Positions 1 to 9,740 of a stretch of DNA of 20,285 nt are shown one piece after another. Source of the DNA: Tubulinosema ratisbonensis (Eukaryota; Microsporidia; Tubulinosematidae). The notes beneath the pieces were generated by a model that saw only the letters and a list, made by a program, of their open reading frames with translations, had not been told where the DNA came from and did not search any database. The position numbers and the translations under genes were made by a program. Position 1 is the first letter of the stretch. The number at the start of each line of letters is the position of its first letter. The stretch spans positions 1 to 20,285 of the forward strand of contig RCSS01000088.1 of NCBI GenBank assembly GCA_004000155.1. Reading direction: 5' to 3'.

Positions 1-1299
1 TCCATTATAAATGAAAGCATTTAAGAGCATTAAAATGTAGAAATCAAGAGAAAAATAAATACTAGCTATTTTCTGAATAAATAGTATGTACTTACTTCTA
101 ATTTCTGGTATAGTGTGTAGGTTATCTTTTCTTGTAATTTTCATGATTAAAAAATTATTTAAATTTTATTTATATAAGAAGATAAGAGGATAGATTATGT
201 GCGTTTTTAATAAATAACTTCAGATATGACTTTAAGGTATAATTTTTAAGTAACTCTATATTGTTTTTTGTATTCTTTACTTTCGAAATTTATTTTTTTA
301 TGGCAGGTTGCCAAGTTTTAATTGTTTATTCTTAAATATTTTCATAAAGAAACAAAATCATTAATGTAATTAGTAGAGATAGAATTTGTAATATCCTTTT
401 AGAGAACTGGAAAAGTTTTGGATAATCAAAAGTCAAATCCGTTTTTAGTTTAGCATGTAATTAAGAAACTATTAAACCCATCAACTAAACAAAACAAACT
501 ATAATTAAAGTTTAAAAAAATTATCTACATATATTAATATCATCTGTTTTTACTTTGAACTTCATAAAAAACATTTTTTTTCAATCTATTTCTTTTAATT
601 TAACCGGGTCCTATTTAGATAAACAATTTGTGTACTAATTCTCAGAAATAATATTGGGGTTTAAATTAATTCATAAGAAACCATTTAATATGAGAACTTG
701 CATATGCTTTGCATTTATGAATAATTCGATTTTTCTGAAAATTTTTAGTTATTTCAGCAATAAAATTTGGCTATATTGGCATGTAAATAAAAATTACGAA
801 GTTGTATCAAACAAATAATGAAAAATTTTACAAATAAAATCTGAAAAATATGTAGAATATTTAAAATTATAACAATCCTACAAAAATATAAAGGTAAACT
901 ATTAATAATCACATGATATTTGTAGTCATATTTAATTCTAATATTTTAGATTTTTTAAATAAAGTAACATCATTGTTATAAACATTATAAATATTTTTTT
1001 GTATGTAAATTGATGAATTTAAGATAATATACATGGATTAAAATAAAAATTTTTGCTTAATTAATAATTGTTTTTTTGAAAAATCAATTTCTGACTAAAG
1101 GTTCTTTCACCTTATTTTTATTCCTTCGATTCGTCAATTATGATATAAATATAAACAAAAAACTTCAAAATAAACAAATTCGATAGAAAAAAATACATTA
1201 TAATTTATTGATTTTTCTCAAACTTCCAATCATATATATTACCAATTATATTCAAATAGTTTTTATTTGTAAAGAAATTAACTATTAACAATAATCCCT
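1..1299. other. AT-rich gene-free stretch
   Basis: Very AT-rich sequence with frequent stops in all six frames. I see no open frame of credible length, no recognisable protein motif, no tRNA-like box pair and no long repeat. It probably lies downstream of the minus-strand transporter gene and upstream of something outside the window. Confidence 0.6.
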
Positions 1300-1560
1300 G
1301 TTTCCCTTCATTTTTTTTTGCAACCAACCCTGTTAAAATTAATAAAACATTCTAATAGAACGGCAATTTTCACTAAAAAAATTCCTCTATCTCCTGAAAA
1401 ACTATATAATTTTGACAAATTGACGTTTATTTTTCCCTTTATTCAGTTGCCAAAGGCCACGAAACTCGACTATTGTTGTTTTAGAAAAGCTATAGCACTC
1501 TTTAAAACAGTAAAACGGTCTTTTGCATATCTCGAGGCCAATAAGCATTAATAAGAACAT
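1300..1560. other. Less AT-rich island, unrecognised
   Basis: This patch has clearly more G and C than its flanks and is open for 77 codons on the plus strand (1318-1551), but that frame begins with TTG and has no ATG near its start. The minus strand has a ~48-codon frame with several cysteines followed by a separate short frame, which could be a decayed gene or transposon fragment. I do not recognise either. An N at 1562 marks an uncertain base. It is best treated as a possible relic. Confidence 0.3.
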
Positions 1561-1614
1561 TNTTATTTAATTTGGTAAGTTTAACTAAGTTAAGGTATAT
1601 AATAATAAATAAAA

Positions 1615-1629
1615 ACTACTAACAATTTA
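1615..1629. repeat. 15-bp motif shared by both transporter 3' flanks, copy 1
   Basis: ACTACTAACAATTTA occurs here, 10 bases beyond the stop codon of the first transporter gene, and again at 16323-16337, 3 bases beyond the stop of the second. It is either a remnant of the gene duplication or a retained 3' processing signal. It contains TACTAAC, but on the strand opposite to the gene, so it is not a branch point for these genes. Confidence 0.5.
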
Positions 1630-1639
1630 ATTATAACCT

Positions 1640-3016
1640 TCACTTTTTCACTTCGCGCATTCCCATAAGTTTAAACAAAGATAATCCAAAAATAAACATA
1701 ATAGCAGCCGCTCCAAAATATAAATGAGTAAAAAGATTATAACTTTCCAAAGCTTTAAAAAAATAAGGTATCAAAAATGAGAATAACATATTAATAGCTG
1801 TGCCAATAGCAATTCCTTCCTTCTGAAAATCTGGTTGGAAAAATGAAGGAGTAAATGACCAAACTAACGGACCAAGTCCAAGTGAAAAAAAGAATACATG
1901 GATGCAAGCAGCTAAACTTTGTTGATAACCTATTCCAAGACATATCAAACAAACAAGAACTCCTATATGGCTTATATAGTATAAGATTTTTTTATCCATT
2001 TTTAAAACACAACAGAAGGTAGAAAGCAAGTTGGATAGTGCGTTTAATCCTGCCATGATTGTTGTTCCTGTTTTTGGTGACACTGCTAACCACTGCGCTG
2101 AATTTTGTGAATCACGAAAGATCATATGAGAATACATGAAGAGGCCGTTGATAAAGCTTAACTGTTGACCAGCGTGTAACAAAAAGACTATAAAAATACC
2201 CTTTAGATTCTCCTTTGATCGCAAAACAAATGGCTTTGTTTGTGGTAAAATTTCATTCTTTTCTACAGTATTTTTATTTTCAGGATAAAAGACAAAGGCG
2301 ATAGCTAACAAAGAAAAGAAAATAGCATATCCCAACAAAACATAAGAATAGCCATGTACGCTTGAAAATTTTATCAGCCCAAAGAGAGTATCAATAAAAG
2401 CACCTATTGAGATAAAAGAAGGTCCAAGTATGGTCAAAAAGGTCATAATCTTTTTGGGTGCATTCTGCGTTATAAAAACTACCATAGTACATAACATCAG
2501 AGCTGTTCCACATCCCTGAAGAAACCTTCCAAAGATTGCTAATACTGGAATACTCATTGCCATAAAATTCATACCAAATCCCATTGCAAAAAGAAGATTA
2601 GATGCAATTATGGTTCGTTTATGATTTTTAGGAATGAAAAAATTAATTATACTTACAAGTAAACCAGCAGCAAAAATTATCGAGATGTACAATGAGTAAA
2701 TATGTGGGCCAAAACAAGTGTCAGTGTTGAGTAAATGACCATCAACGAAAGGACTGGTAAAATTTTGTGATACCGTGGTGTTTGATGGTATAGTACTGTT
2801 TGTGGGCATAACCATTTTACTCGTACAATCCCAAGGAAAAACTAAGGCACCGATTGATACTGCAAAACCAAATCCTAATCCCATCAAACTAGCAAGAAAA
2901 CTGTAAAATCCTCTTAAACCAACATTCAATTTGTGTTTTTTTGTATGATTTTCTTCTACCGTAGGCCTTATCATTGGTTCGATCTCAAAATGATTTTTAC
3001 TTTGTTCAATTTCCAT
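1640..3016 (-). CDS. GLUT-like MFS sugar transporter, copy 1
   Basis: Intact 458-residue multi-pass membrane protein, a usual length for GLUT-type major facilitator carriers. About 12 hydrophobic segments can be read: roughly 35-61, 105-128, 136-154, 158-183, 191-213, 225-244, then a loop at 245-270, and 271-296, 311-337, 343-361, 366-388, 398-450 (last two). Family cues are GRFLQGCG (163-170), a degenerate PESPR-like PEN after segment 6, HAGQQLSFINGLFMYS (281-296, matching the GLUT TM7 QQxSGINxxxYYS motif), and GPLVW (382-386, GLUT GPxxW). The first outer loop (62-104) is long, with three N-x-T/S sites at 73, 79 and 85. The inferred role is uptake of host hexose at the plasma membrane; the substrate is not proven. 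The start ATG is at 3014-3016, preceded by GCCTTT rather than CCC. The paralogue at 16341-17717 is roughly 70% identical by eye. Confidence 0.85.
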   Translation of the reverse strand: MEIEQSKNHFEIEPMIRPTVEENHTKKHKLNVGLRGFYSFLASLMGLGFGFAVSIGALVFPWDCTSKMVMPTNSTIPSNTTVSQNFTSPFVDGHLLNTDTCFGPHIYSLYISIIFAAGLLVSIINFFIPKNHKRTIIASNLLFAMGFGMNFMAMSIPVLAIFGRFLQGCGTALMLCTMVVFITQNAPKKIMTFLTILGPSFISIGAFIDTLFGLIKFSSVHGYSYVLLGYAIFFSLLAIAFVFYPENKNTVEKNEILPQTKPFVLRSKENLKGIFIVFLLHAGQQLSFINGLFMYSHMIFRDSQNSAQWLAVSPKTGTTIMAGLNALSNLLSTFCCVLKMDKKILYYISHIGVLVCLICLGIGYQQSLAACIHVFFFSLGLGPLVWSFTPSFFQPDFQKEGIAIGTAINMLFSFLIPYFFKALESYNLFTHLYFGAAAIMFIFGLSLFKLMGMREVKK

Positions 3017-4624
3017 AAAGGCAAAATTTTAATTATTTTATACTTTTTTCAAAAAAAATTTGTTTTAATAGCTTTTAATTGGGTTTTTGATGAATAATTA
3101 TTTTTAAGGATATAATTAAATTTTAACTAAATCTTAACACATCATAAATAAAGAAATTATCAACATAAAAATCGATTTTTATTTTTCTATTTTTATTATT
3201 TAGTTTCTATTTAATTAAAAATTAACAACTTTGTTGAGTTTTCTTAATTCGATTAATTAAATTGTTTTAGATCTAATGATAAAAAAATTTTTATAAATTA
3301 ATTAAAGTAAAAGTCATTTATTATAAATAATATTTATTTTTATAAATAATATTATAAAAATAAAAGGGTTTTTAAGAATGGGTAATTTTTAGAATGAAAA
3401 TTTAAATTTTATCAATAAATGTTTGATTAGTCAATCTTGAAAAAAAATGCTAATAGATAAATCAATTAAAGGTAGAATTCATTTACAATGTAATTTAAAT
3501 TAAAAATAAATTTAAACTTTGTTTTTCACTTAAAAATTATATTTTTCATTTATAAAATGTGTGATAATTCCTATTGATTTTTAAACTATTTTATTAATAC
3601 CTTCTTTTAAGAATTTTCTTTCAATATTTTAATATTATATTTGTTTCTCTTCTGACAATAAAGATTTTCAAAATTTTAATTCTAAACGATTTAAATTAAA
3701 CTCAGGTCCATTGTTGTGCTCTTTAGATTTTATTATTGAAAGATTAAAAATACTTTCTACTACAAAAATAATTTATTTTTACACTTTTTTTTGTGTATCA
3801 TTTTATGAACCATAGATTTTATTTGGACATTTTATTCTTATAATTCATAAGTTTTAAGACTTTAAACTAATTACACGTATAATTTTCCAATATAAACTTG
3901 AGATTTGCATGTTTTTAGTATCATTCAAGAACCTTTTAGGTTTTCAAAGGAAATAAAATTATGGTTTGTCAAATTATAAAATTTTTGATTATTTTTATAG
4001 CGCTTTATTTAAACATGCAATTCCTTCTAATTGTGTAAAAACCGTTTATGTAATTGGCAATATGTAATATTATAAATTGTATTAAATCCCAGTTTTTTCC
4101 GATAAAAGCTAGGTTTAGTACAATTTAAAATCATATTAAAAATTCTTTGGTATTTCACTTTTATTCTTTTCAATATATAATTGTTTGTTTAATTCATTTG
4201 TTTAAAAATGCATTTTATGAGACATCAAGGACAATTTCTACTAACTGATTAAAAGTCCCAAGTAACTCGAATTTCGGATTCTTCTTTATTTATTATCTTA
4301 CGAAATTCTTCAATATTCATGAATCAATTTATTTTTTATTTTATAATTAATATACAGCAAAGCTCCTATAGGTGTAACTAATTTTTCCCATTATTATGTA
4401 AAAGACAAAAAAAAATAAAATTTCCATATTAAATACCTAAAAGTAATAAAATATAAATGCTAATTTTTTGAAATTATTAAATAACATATAAACCCCCGAA
4501 ACCTAAAAATTATAAATGACAATTTTGCCTAAATTTAGTTTAAATTAAAAAAATTAATTAAATTAAAAACTTATATTTTATTTTTATAATTGTCAAATGA
4601 CACTTAAAAAATTAGGTAAATTTT
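3017..4624. other. AT-rich intergenic stretch
   Basis: No gene is recognisable. The part next to 3016 should hold the promoter of the minus-strand transporter, but no clear element can be separated from the AT background. Around 3317-3362 a TATAAATAATATT word is repeated in both orientations. At 4516-4640 several short inverted words (TGACAATT and AATTGTCA; a CCTAAATTT-type word and its complement) lie next to the Tigger relic. They could be decayed element ends, but this is not supported well enough to call. Confidence 0.5.
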
Positions 4625-5830
4625 TTAATTAATTCTTTTTAATTTATTTTTCAAATTCAACAATATACCTGGTGCATATTTTTTTGCAAAATTTTCGATT
4701 TCTTTTATGTTATTTAAGGATCCTTCTTCTTCTAAAACCCTCATTGAAAAATATTTTGGATGTGCTTTTTTCCACATACTAACCTATGTCAAATTTCTTT
4801 GTTTAATATTTTTACAATGTTTTCTTAATTTTCATCTAAAACAGTCTCATATTAACTAAAACCCCATCATTTAAAACAAAAGTTTCTTCCACATTATTCG
4901 TTTCTATAACATTTAAAGGTTTTTTATGAAGAAAACTATAAAATTATTGCCATTTCTTAAGAATTAAAGCATTTTAAAGGAGTCTGTTTTTATATTTTTA
5001 AAGGGTATTAATTTCTTATATAAAGGTTGGATGAGCGAGGAAGGGTTTAGGGATATAAATAACATTAATGTTTGATAAATTATTTACTGCTTTATGAGCA
5101 GGGCAATTATATTTCGATATAAGTATTTTTCTGTCTTTTATCATCAAATTATCATTTATTATATTCAAATTTTATTGTCAAAATGCTACAAGCCATCTAC
5201 ACCCTTTTATTGCTCATATATATTGCGGTGTTTTACACCTAAAACAAGATTGTTGAATAGACTTTTATTTAAGCTGTTCATTCGTTTTCTCATCTGGTTC
5301 TTTTAGGGTTAAAATATTTTTATTTAATAATTTTTTAGTATTTTCTGATTGGTTTATTTTGACGTGGCTACTTAATGTACAGCAATATTATGCTTATTTC
5401 GCTTAGATTCTTGTTTTTAAGACATCTTGGTCTTTGGCTTTCCCCCCAAAAAAACCAATACAAGCAGCTGTTCACCAAAGCTATTCAGTGTTAAACATAT
5501 TGTTAATCTTTCTTTGTTATTTTTTACCCCTAAACATTTTCACCTTTCATTTTAACGGTTTTGTTGGGGAGAAGTTTACTAAAAATGAAGTCTTATCTAA
5601 GTTGAAAACGTTCCTTCTTTCATAGTTTTGAGATATTTTTAACGATAAATTTTTTTAATTATTGTGCAGCATTTTTATTAGCAGACTCCTATTTGCCTGA
5701 AATTAACAAAAATAACAAGTTTTACTTTCTTTAAAACCGTTTATTATTCAAAAGAGGCTTTGAAATCTCTAAACCATTTTCCTTTTCGGCTGAGCGTCAA
5801 AATGCCCACTGGAATTTTTAAGCAAAATAC
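4625..5830 (-). pseudogene. pogo/Tigger-like transposase relic, C-terminal half
   Basis: On the minus strand this reads as broken pieces of a CENP-B/Tigger-type DDE transposase. Going down in coordinate: the end of the second helix-turn-helix (KIPVGIL ... FRDFKASFE, about 5840-5750); GFKES after an in-frame double stop; FNLDKTSF (about 5600), corresponding to the usual NADETGLF that carries the first catalytic Asp; FSPTKPLK and a GKK-QRK stretch matching the LLPNKT...KGEK..GGK.SKER region; then a GK.K..DVLKN stretch (about 5430). Stops and frameshifts are frequent. A final 50-codon open piece (4625-4777) starts MWKKAHPKYF and may be the C-terminal tail. The family call is good for 5420-5830 and tentative below 5400. 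Short plus-strand frames here are antisense shadows. Confidence 0.6.
5704..5830. repeat. Flanking direct repeat, left copy
   Basis: About 110-125 bases, from around AACAAAAATAACAAGTTTT, that recur at 7312-7420 with roughly 80% identity by eye. The shared core includes AAGTTTTACTTTCTTT, TTTATTATTCA and GCTTTGAAATCTCTAAAC. It abuts the left end of the MULE element, and its twin abuts the right end. On the minus strand both copies encode the end of the second helix-turn-helix of the Tigger-like transposase. Confidence 0.75.
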
Positions 5831-5846
5831 CAAGAATTTAGTATCT

Positions 5847-5865
5847 TCAAAATGTAAAAATAATA
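5847..5865 (+). repeat. MULE left terminal inverted repeat
   Basis: TCAAAATGTAAAAATAATA, perfectly inverted at 7288-7306. It lies 20 bases before the transposase ATG, so it probably also supplied the promoter region. Confidence 0.8.
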
Positions 5866-5885
5866 ATAAAAAATTTTTTTATTTC

Positions 5886-7246
5886 ATGTCACAAATAGAA
5901 CTAGTAAAGAATCAAAAGAGCAGGATAAATGCTATGTTTAAAGGATATATCTATTATCTTTACATTAAAATGCTAATTGCACTATATATTGTTGCCAGAA
6001 ACGATCATGTTATGGTAAAATAATTGTTGATAAAAAAAAGATGAAAGAAATACTACATGAGCATAATCATACTAAAGAAGAAGCCAAAAAAATACTTGCA
6101 TTAAATCTAATAAAAGAAAGATCTAGTTATACAAAAGAGCTCTCTTTTGATATTATTACTACAGTGTCATCTAGACATGACCAAGAAACTATTAGAAGTA
6201 TGCCTAAATATAAATCCCTTGTGGATAAAATAAATAGAATAAGAAATAAAAAAATGAAATTTTTCTGGCAAAATTTGGTGATATTCCGGACGATTTTAGG
6301 AGTAACTTTAGAGAAGAATCGTTTTTAAGGTAAGATTCTAGATATAATGATCGCGAAAAAACAATTGAGTTTTTTACAGATTCTTCTCTAAAATATTTAA
6401 GTAGTGCCAGATGTTAGGTGAAACATTTGAATCGGTTACTAAAGACCTGTTACAATTAATAACTATCCACGGGGCCGTGTTCGAAAAGACTCTTCCTTTG
6501 GCATGTATACTTTACAAGAGTAAAACAGAATCAACGTACATACATTGCTTCAATATTTTAAAAAAACAAACCTTAAAATCACCTAAATACATAATTTTAG
6601 ACTTTGAAAAGGCGTTAAAAAATCCCATAAAAAATGTTTTAACTAGTTCAAAAGTAGATTTATGCCTTTTTCATTTCGGTCAATCGGTTTAAGCCGATTA
6701 CAAGGACCAGGGTTAAGTTTAAAGTACAAAAAAGATAAGAAGTTTAGGTGTCTAGTTAGAATGCTACTAAATTTATGTTTTCACAAAATTGAAGCTTTAA
6801 CAAATAATTATTTAAAAATAATATCTCATCTAAAAATCGAAGAACAAGAAGAATATGCTAAATTTTTACAATATTTTTCTAAAACGTTTATCCAAAATTG
6901 TGAGCAATATTAAAAAAATTCAGATCCGCCTTATTCACCATAATTATGGAATGCTAGAGAAAGAATCTTAAAATACATTCCTCGCACAACAAATGGTGTT
7001 GAGGGCTGGCACAGGTCACTTAACAAAAATGCACGTATTGCACATTTAAATACAGCAAAGTTTTTAGAAATACTCCGAAAGGAAGATGAACGGGTATTTT
7101 ATAAGTTAGTACAATATTCTTTTGGAAGAATAGATCTAAGTAGATCGGATTTACAAAAAAATAGAAGTCTTTTTTTTGCCATTTTAATTAAGGACAATTT
7201 TCTAGAAAATGTATTTGATATAATTTTAGAGAATTGTTATCACTAG
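5886..7246 (+). pseudogene. MULE transposase pseudogene
   Basis: The gene starts at ATG 5886 and can be followed to TAG 7244-7246, about 450 codons, the normal size for microsporidian MULE transposases. The order is a FLYWCH-type zinc finger (5886-6070; IYCCQKRSCYGK then HEHNH give the C..C...HxH ligands, with the usual Trp replaced); a linker (SSRHDQETIRSMPKYKSL); the DDE domain with LGETFESVTKDLLQL..IHG, then IILDFEKAL (second catalytic Asp) and CLFHFGQS; GLSRL; and the C-terminal TTNGVEGWHRSLN signature, which carries the third acidic residue. It is broken by four frame changes (about 5969, 6277, 6411, 6662-6690) and by in-frame stops at about 6331, 6911 and 6947. All frame changes are of the minus-one type. 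Clearly a dead copy. Confidence 0.85.
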
Positions 7247-7287
7247 AATTTAGATAAATTTTTTTATTTTCAAACTTATTTTTTAAA

Positions 7288-7306
7288 TATTATTTTTACA
7301 TTTTGA
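7288..7306 (-). repeat. MULE right terminal inverted repeat
   Basis: Exact reverse complement of the left terminal repeat at 5847-5865. It ends 6 bases before the right copy of the flanking direct repeat. Confidence 0.8.
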
Positions 7307-7311
7307 GGCAA

Positions 7312-7420
7312 AACAAAAATATCAAGTTTTACTTTCTTTTAAACCCTTTATTATTCACAAAAAGCTTTGAAATCTCTAAACTCCTTTCCTTTACATATTT
7401 TAATGCCACGTTTTAAGGTA
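7312..7420. repeat. Flanking direct repeat, right copy
   Basis: Second copy of the sequence at 5704-5830, in the same orientation and directly outside the right MULE terminal repeat. Both copies carry the same in-frame disruption of the Tigger transposase (GAATAATAA, read on the minus strand), so the duplication happened after, or together with, loss of that gene. Confidence 0.75.
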
Positions 7421-7714
7421 CTTAAAGTTTATTGGTATGCATCTTTCGTTACATTTTATTACTATATCAAAAACAAAGCTATTTATAGATTCGTATTGCC
7501 TACATTTAATGCTTTTTGATTCCCCTTGTAAGAAATTATCAAGCAGTTTTATTGTACTGGCATGTTTTTTGATACAATATAGTGTTCTGACCAATATATT
7601 ATATCTTTTACATATGTCCTCGCAACTCATATTGTTTATAAGTAGATCTAATATGACTTTTTCATCGTTGTATGTTATAGTATTTTTTTTGTTATCTATA
7701 ATTTTAGATTTCGG
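7320..7714 (-). pseudogene. pogo/Tigger-like transposase relic, N-terminal DNA-binding half
   Basis: The minus strand is open from a stop at 7715-7717 down to 7400. It encodes a CENP-B/psq-type first helix-turn-helix (ITYNDEKVILDLL..NMSCEDICKRYNILVRTLYCIKKHA) and a second one (SFVFDIVIKCNERCIPINF, matching the ALY.WF...R..GIPVSGPIL pattern of CENP-B/Tc5 domains). After a stop at 7400-7402 the reading continues in another frame as KICKGKEFRDFKAF. No ATG exists at the 5' end; the first in-frame ATG (7628-7630) falls inside the first domain. It is the missing front half of the relic at 4625-5830, with the MULE between them. Confidence 0.65.
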
Positions 7715-7717
7715 CTA

Positions 7718-8179
7718 TTTTATATGTTATTTGATAATTTTTGAAAAATTAACATTTATATTTTATTATTTTTAGGTATTTAACATAAAATATTTCTTAT
7801 TTTTTCTTTTTTTGTTATTTACAAGATAATAAAAAATCAGTGACACTCATAGAAGTTTTACTGTGTTTATTGATATTTAATAAATTGCTCTATCAGGTAT
7901 ATCATAATTTAATTTAAATTGTCACTACAAAAATTAACAAATATCAAACAATAATTTTAAATTGAATAATGCAATAATGTAAGAACTAAAGGTAGTATTT
8001 ATAATTCATTTTATTTAAAAATCAATTTTTTGCTTCCTTTCTATATTTATAGAATAATTTATCGTATATAGTTTCTAAAGCATTAGATATTTTACTTTTA
8101 CAATATTATCATACTAATGTTAGACTAGGCAAATTTGTAGATAATTTTATATTTTCATAAAATATTATATGAATCTTTT
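7718..8179. other. AT-rich stretch without a gene
   Basis: No gene or RNA is recognised. The plus strand is open over 7437-7775, but this is antisense to the Tigger relic in its first part and low-complexity (Phe/Leu/Ile) in the rest, so I do not call it. CAGTGAC..ACTG words at about 7839-7864 resemble a transposon end only in their first bases. Confidence 0.4.
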
Positions 8180-8345
8180 TTTTCGAATTAAAATTTTATT
8201 TTTTATGAATTAAATTTTATTATTTTTAATTAAATTTTTATGTTTTTGAATTAAAATTTTATTATTTTTAATTAAATCTTTATGTTTTTTAATTAAATTT
8301 TTATCTTTTTGAATTGAGTTTTTATGTTTTTTTGAGTTAAATTAT
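8180..8345. repeat. Imperfect ~21-bp AT-rich tandem repeat
   Basis: Seven to eight degenerate units of the form TTTTTGAATTAAATTTTTATG, some with an internal TATTATTTTTAATTAAA variation. Only A, T and an occasional G or C vary between units. No coding potential. It is the clearest minisatellite in the window. Confidence 0.65.
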
Positions 8346-8767
8346 ACAACAAAACAAAAATAAATATTATTAAATTATATAATAAAAATGACTATGTTGA
8401 AGAGAAACCACTATTTTAATAAATTTTAATTAGATAATTTACATTTTTGTAAATTTTAATCTAAGTCTGCTTAATTTTGGAATAAAAAAGCAGTTTTTAA
8501 TTAAATATATTTTTGATTTATTTTTACCGAAAAAGAAACTAAAAAAATTAGGCTATAAAGATGTTTATTTCATCGTTGGGCAATAGCATATAGCTCAAAT
8601 ACAAGGTTCATTAATTATAATTTATTGAAATGTTAAATTTTTTACAGAGAATTGTGTGATATTTGGTTTGGTAAAATTTTTGAAATAAAAATTATTAAAA
8701 AAATTAATTAGAATCCTTGTGGAAAAATGTATCTTTATTTTTTGTTTAACACTTTTCAGAGCAACAA
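8346..8767. other. 5' flank of the frameshifted secreted-protein gene
   Basis: AT-rich; no CCC motif directly upstream of ATG 8768. At 8589-8605 TATAGCTCAAATACAAG resembles a conserved word of the dispersed repeat (TATAGCTCAAGATACTACAAG), but the surroundings do not align, so this is at most a fragment. Confidence 0.4.
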
Positions 8768-9740
8768 ATGAAAATTTTCATATTTTTGCTAATAATAACT
8801 CTCCTCAAACGGGTGGAAGGAACTTACGGCACTCACCACCAAATCATCACAAACTAACATTCTTAAATTCGTCCTCCCTAATACAAAATTCGAACTCATT
8901 TATAAACCCTCAAAGCAGTTTTATAAGAGAAAAATGTCCTTATAATTATAGTGCTCCAGTAATCAGAACTAATAATTATTTTGATCGTACGTTTATTACA
9001 AATAATTCTATCCCTGTAAGTTCTGATTCTATTAAAAACCAATTAAAATTTGATAACAGAGACACTAATTCAACAAGTTACAAACCTTTTGAATTTAATT
9101 TATTTCCCTCCTCTAACTCAAATACATACAATCATATTCAGATTCTTTATAAAGACATTGAAAATTTTTCTAAAAATTCAAATTTTAAATATATTCAAAA
9201 AATGCACTCTACTGATTCTAAGGTTATTTCCCAGTTTTACCAAGCAGATTTTACCATCCCATTGACCAAAAAGACTTTTTTCTCTTGTGGTATTTCAATT
9301 TTATCTCTTCAAATGAATTATCATAAAAATTATGACAAACTAAAACACACGGCCCAAATTTTAAATCTAATGGCTTCAAAATTTGACAAAAATTACCCAA
9401 ACGCATCTTTGTTCTAATTTACATTACATTTATAACAAGAGGCTTCAAAAACTATGTAGTAGAATATAATAATGATTGTATCGAACACCTTCTTCCAATT
9501 CTAGGCCGAGATTTTATTTTTTCGAATGTTTCATTAGTAAATTCAATTAGGCGATCGAAAGAACTAAATTTAAAGTTTTGTTCTATTAAACAAGGTTATG
9601 ATTCGTTAGTTAATATCGGATTGTATTTTTTATTTTATGATAATTATCCGAATGTTGATAGCTTGGTATATTCTTATAAGAACTTCATTAAAAAATGTTT
9701 GGAAAAGATGTTTGGGAAAAGTATTAAAATCTACCAATAA
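8768..9740 (+). pseudogene. Predicted secreted protein, paralogue 1, two frameshifts
   Basis: I do not recognise this family, but it is related to the intact gene at 12112-13143. ATG 8768 opens a classical signal peptide (MKIFIFLLIITLLKRVEG) that runs out at a stop at 8855-8857. The long frame 8719-9414, one base off, has no ATG at its start and carries the body: an Asn/Ser/Pro-rich half, then a helical half. At 9408 the frame must slip back one base (TCT TTG to TCT TTT GTT) to reach FVLIYITFITRGF... and YFLFYDNYPNVDSLVYSYK, ending at TAA 9738-9740. That end aligns with the paralogue (LVLLGTFYLFNDN...VYSYK). Full length would be about 320 residues. Apart from the two one-base slips there is no stop, so recent decay and sequencing error are both possible. 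A GTG start at 8719 is unlikely in a eukaryote. Confidence 0.6.

Larger units (their letters stand above)
5847..7306 (+). mobile_element. MULE (Mutator-like) DNA transposon, dead
   Basis: A 1.46-kb element bounded by perfect 19-bp terminal inverted repeats, TCAAAATGTAAAAATAATA at 5847-5865 and its complement at 7288-7306, and filled almost completely by a broken MULE transposase gene. It lies inside the Tigger-like transposase relic. The outer flanks show no convincing 9-bp target duplication, the usual size for this family; instead they share about 110 bp of similar sequence (5704-5830 and 7312-7420). The element is non-autonomous now because its gene has several breaks. Confidence 0.8.

Noticed and set aside
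1615..1629. TACTAAC as an intron branch point
   Set aside because: It lies outside the coding region and on the strand opposite to both transporter genes; no 5' GTAAGT-type partner was found.
5094..5625. Plus-strand open frames at 5094-5306 and 5434-5625
   Set aside because: They are antisense to the Tigger transposase relic, whose motifs are read on the minus strand; the plus-strand peptides are low-complexity and have no CCC start context.
5760..6023. Plus-strand frame 5760-6023 as a gene
   Set aside because: Only its part from ATG 5886 is meaningful, as the start of the MULE transposase; the front part is antisense to the Tigger relic and the end is out of frame.
7437..7775. 112-codon plus-strand frame, membrane-like
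   Set aside because: It overlaps the CENP-B-type domain on the other strand, and its hydrophobicity follows from T-rich composition.
4516..7960. TGACAATT words at about 4516 and 7920 as Tigger terminal inverted repeats
   Set aside because: The match is only about 8-10 bases of AT-rich sequence, and neighbouring bases do not pair.
9050..9265. 71-codon plus-strand frame within the secreted-protein gene
   Set aside because: It is a shadow in another frame; the homology to the intact paralogue is in the main frame.
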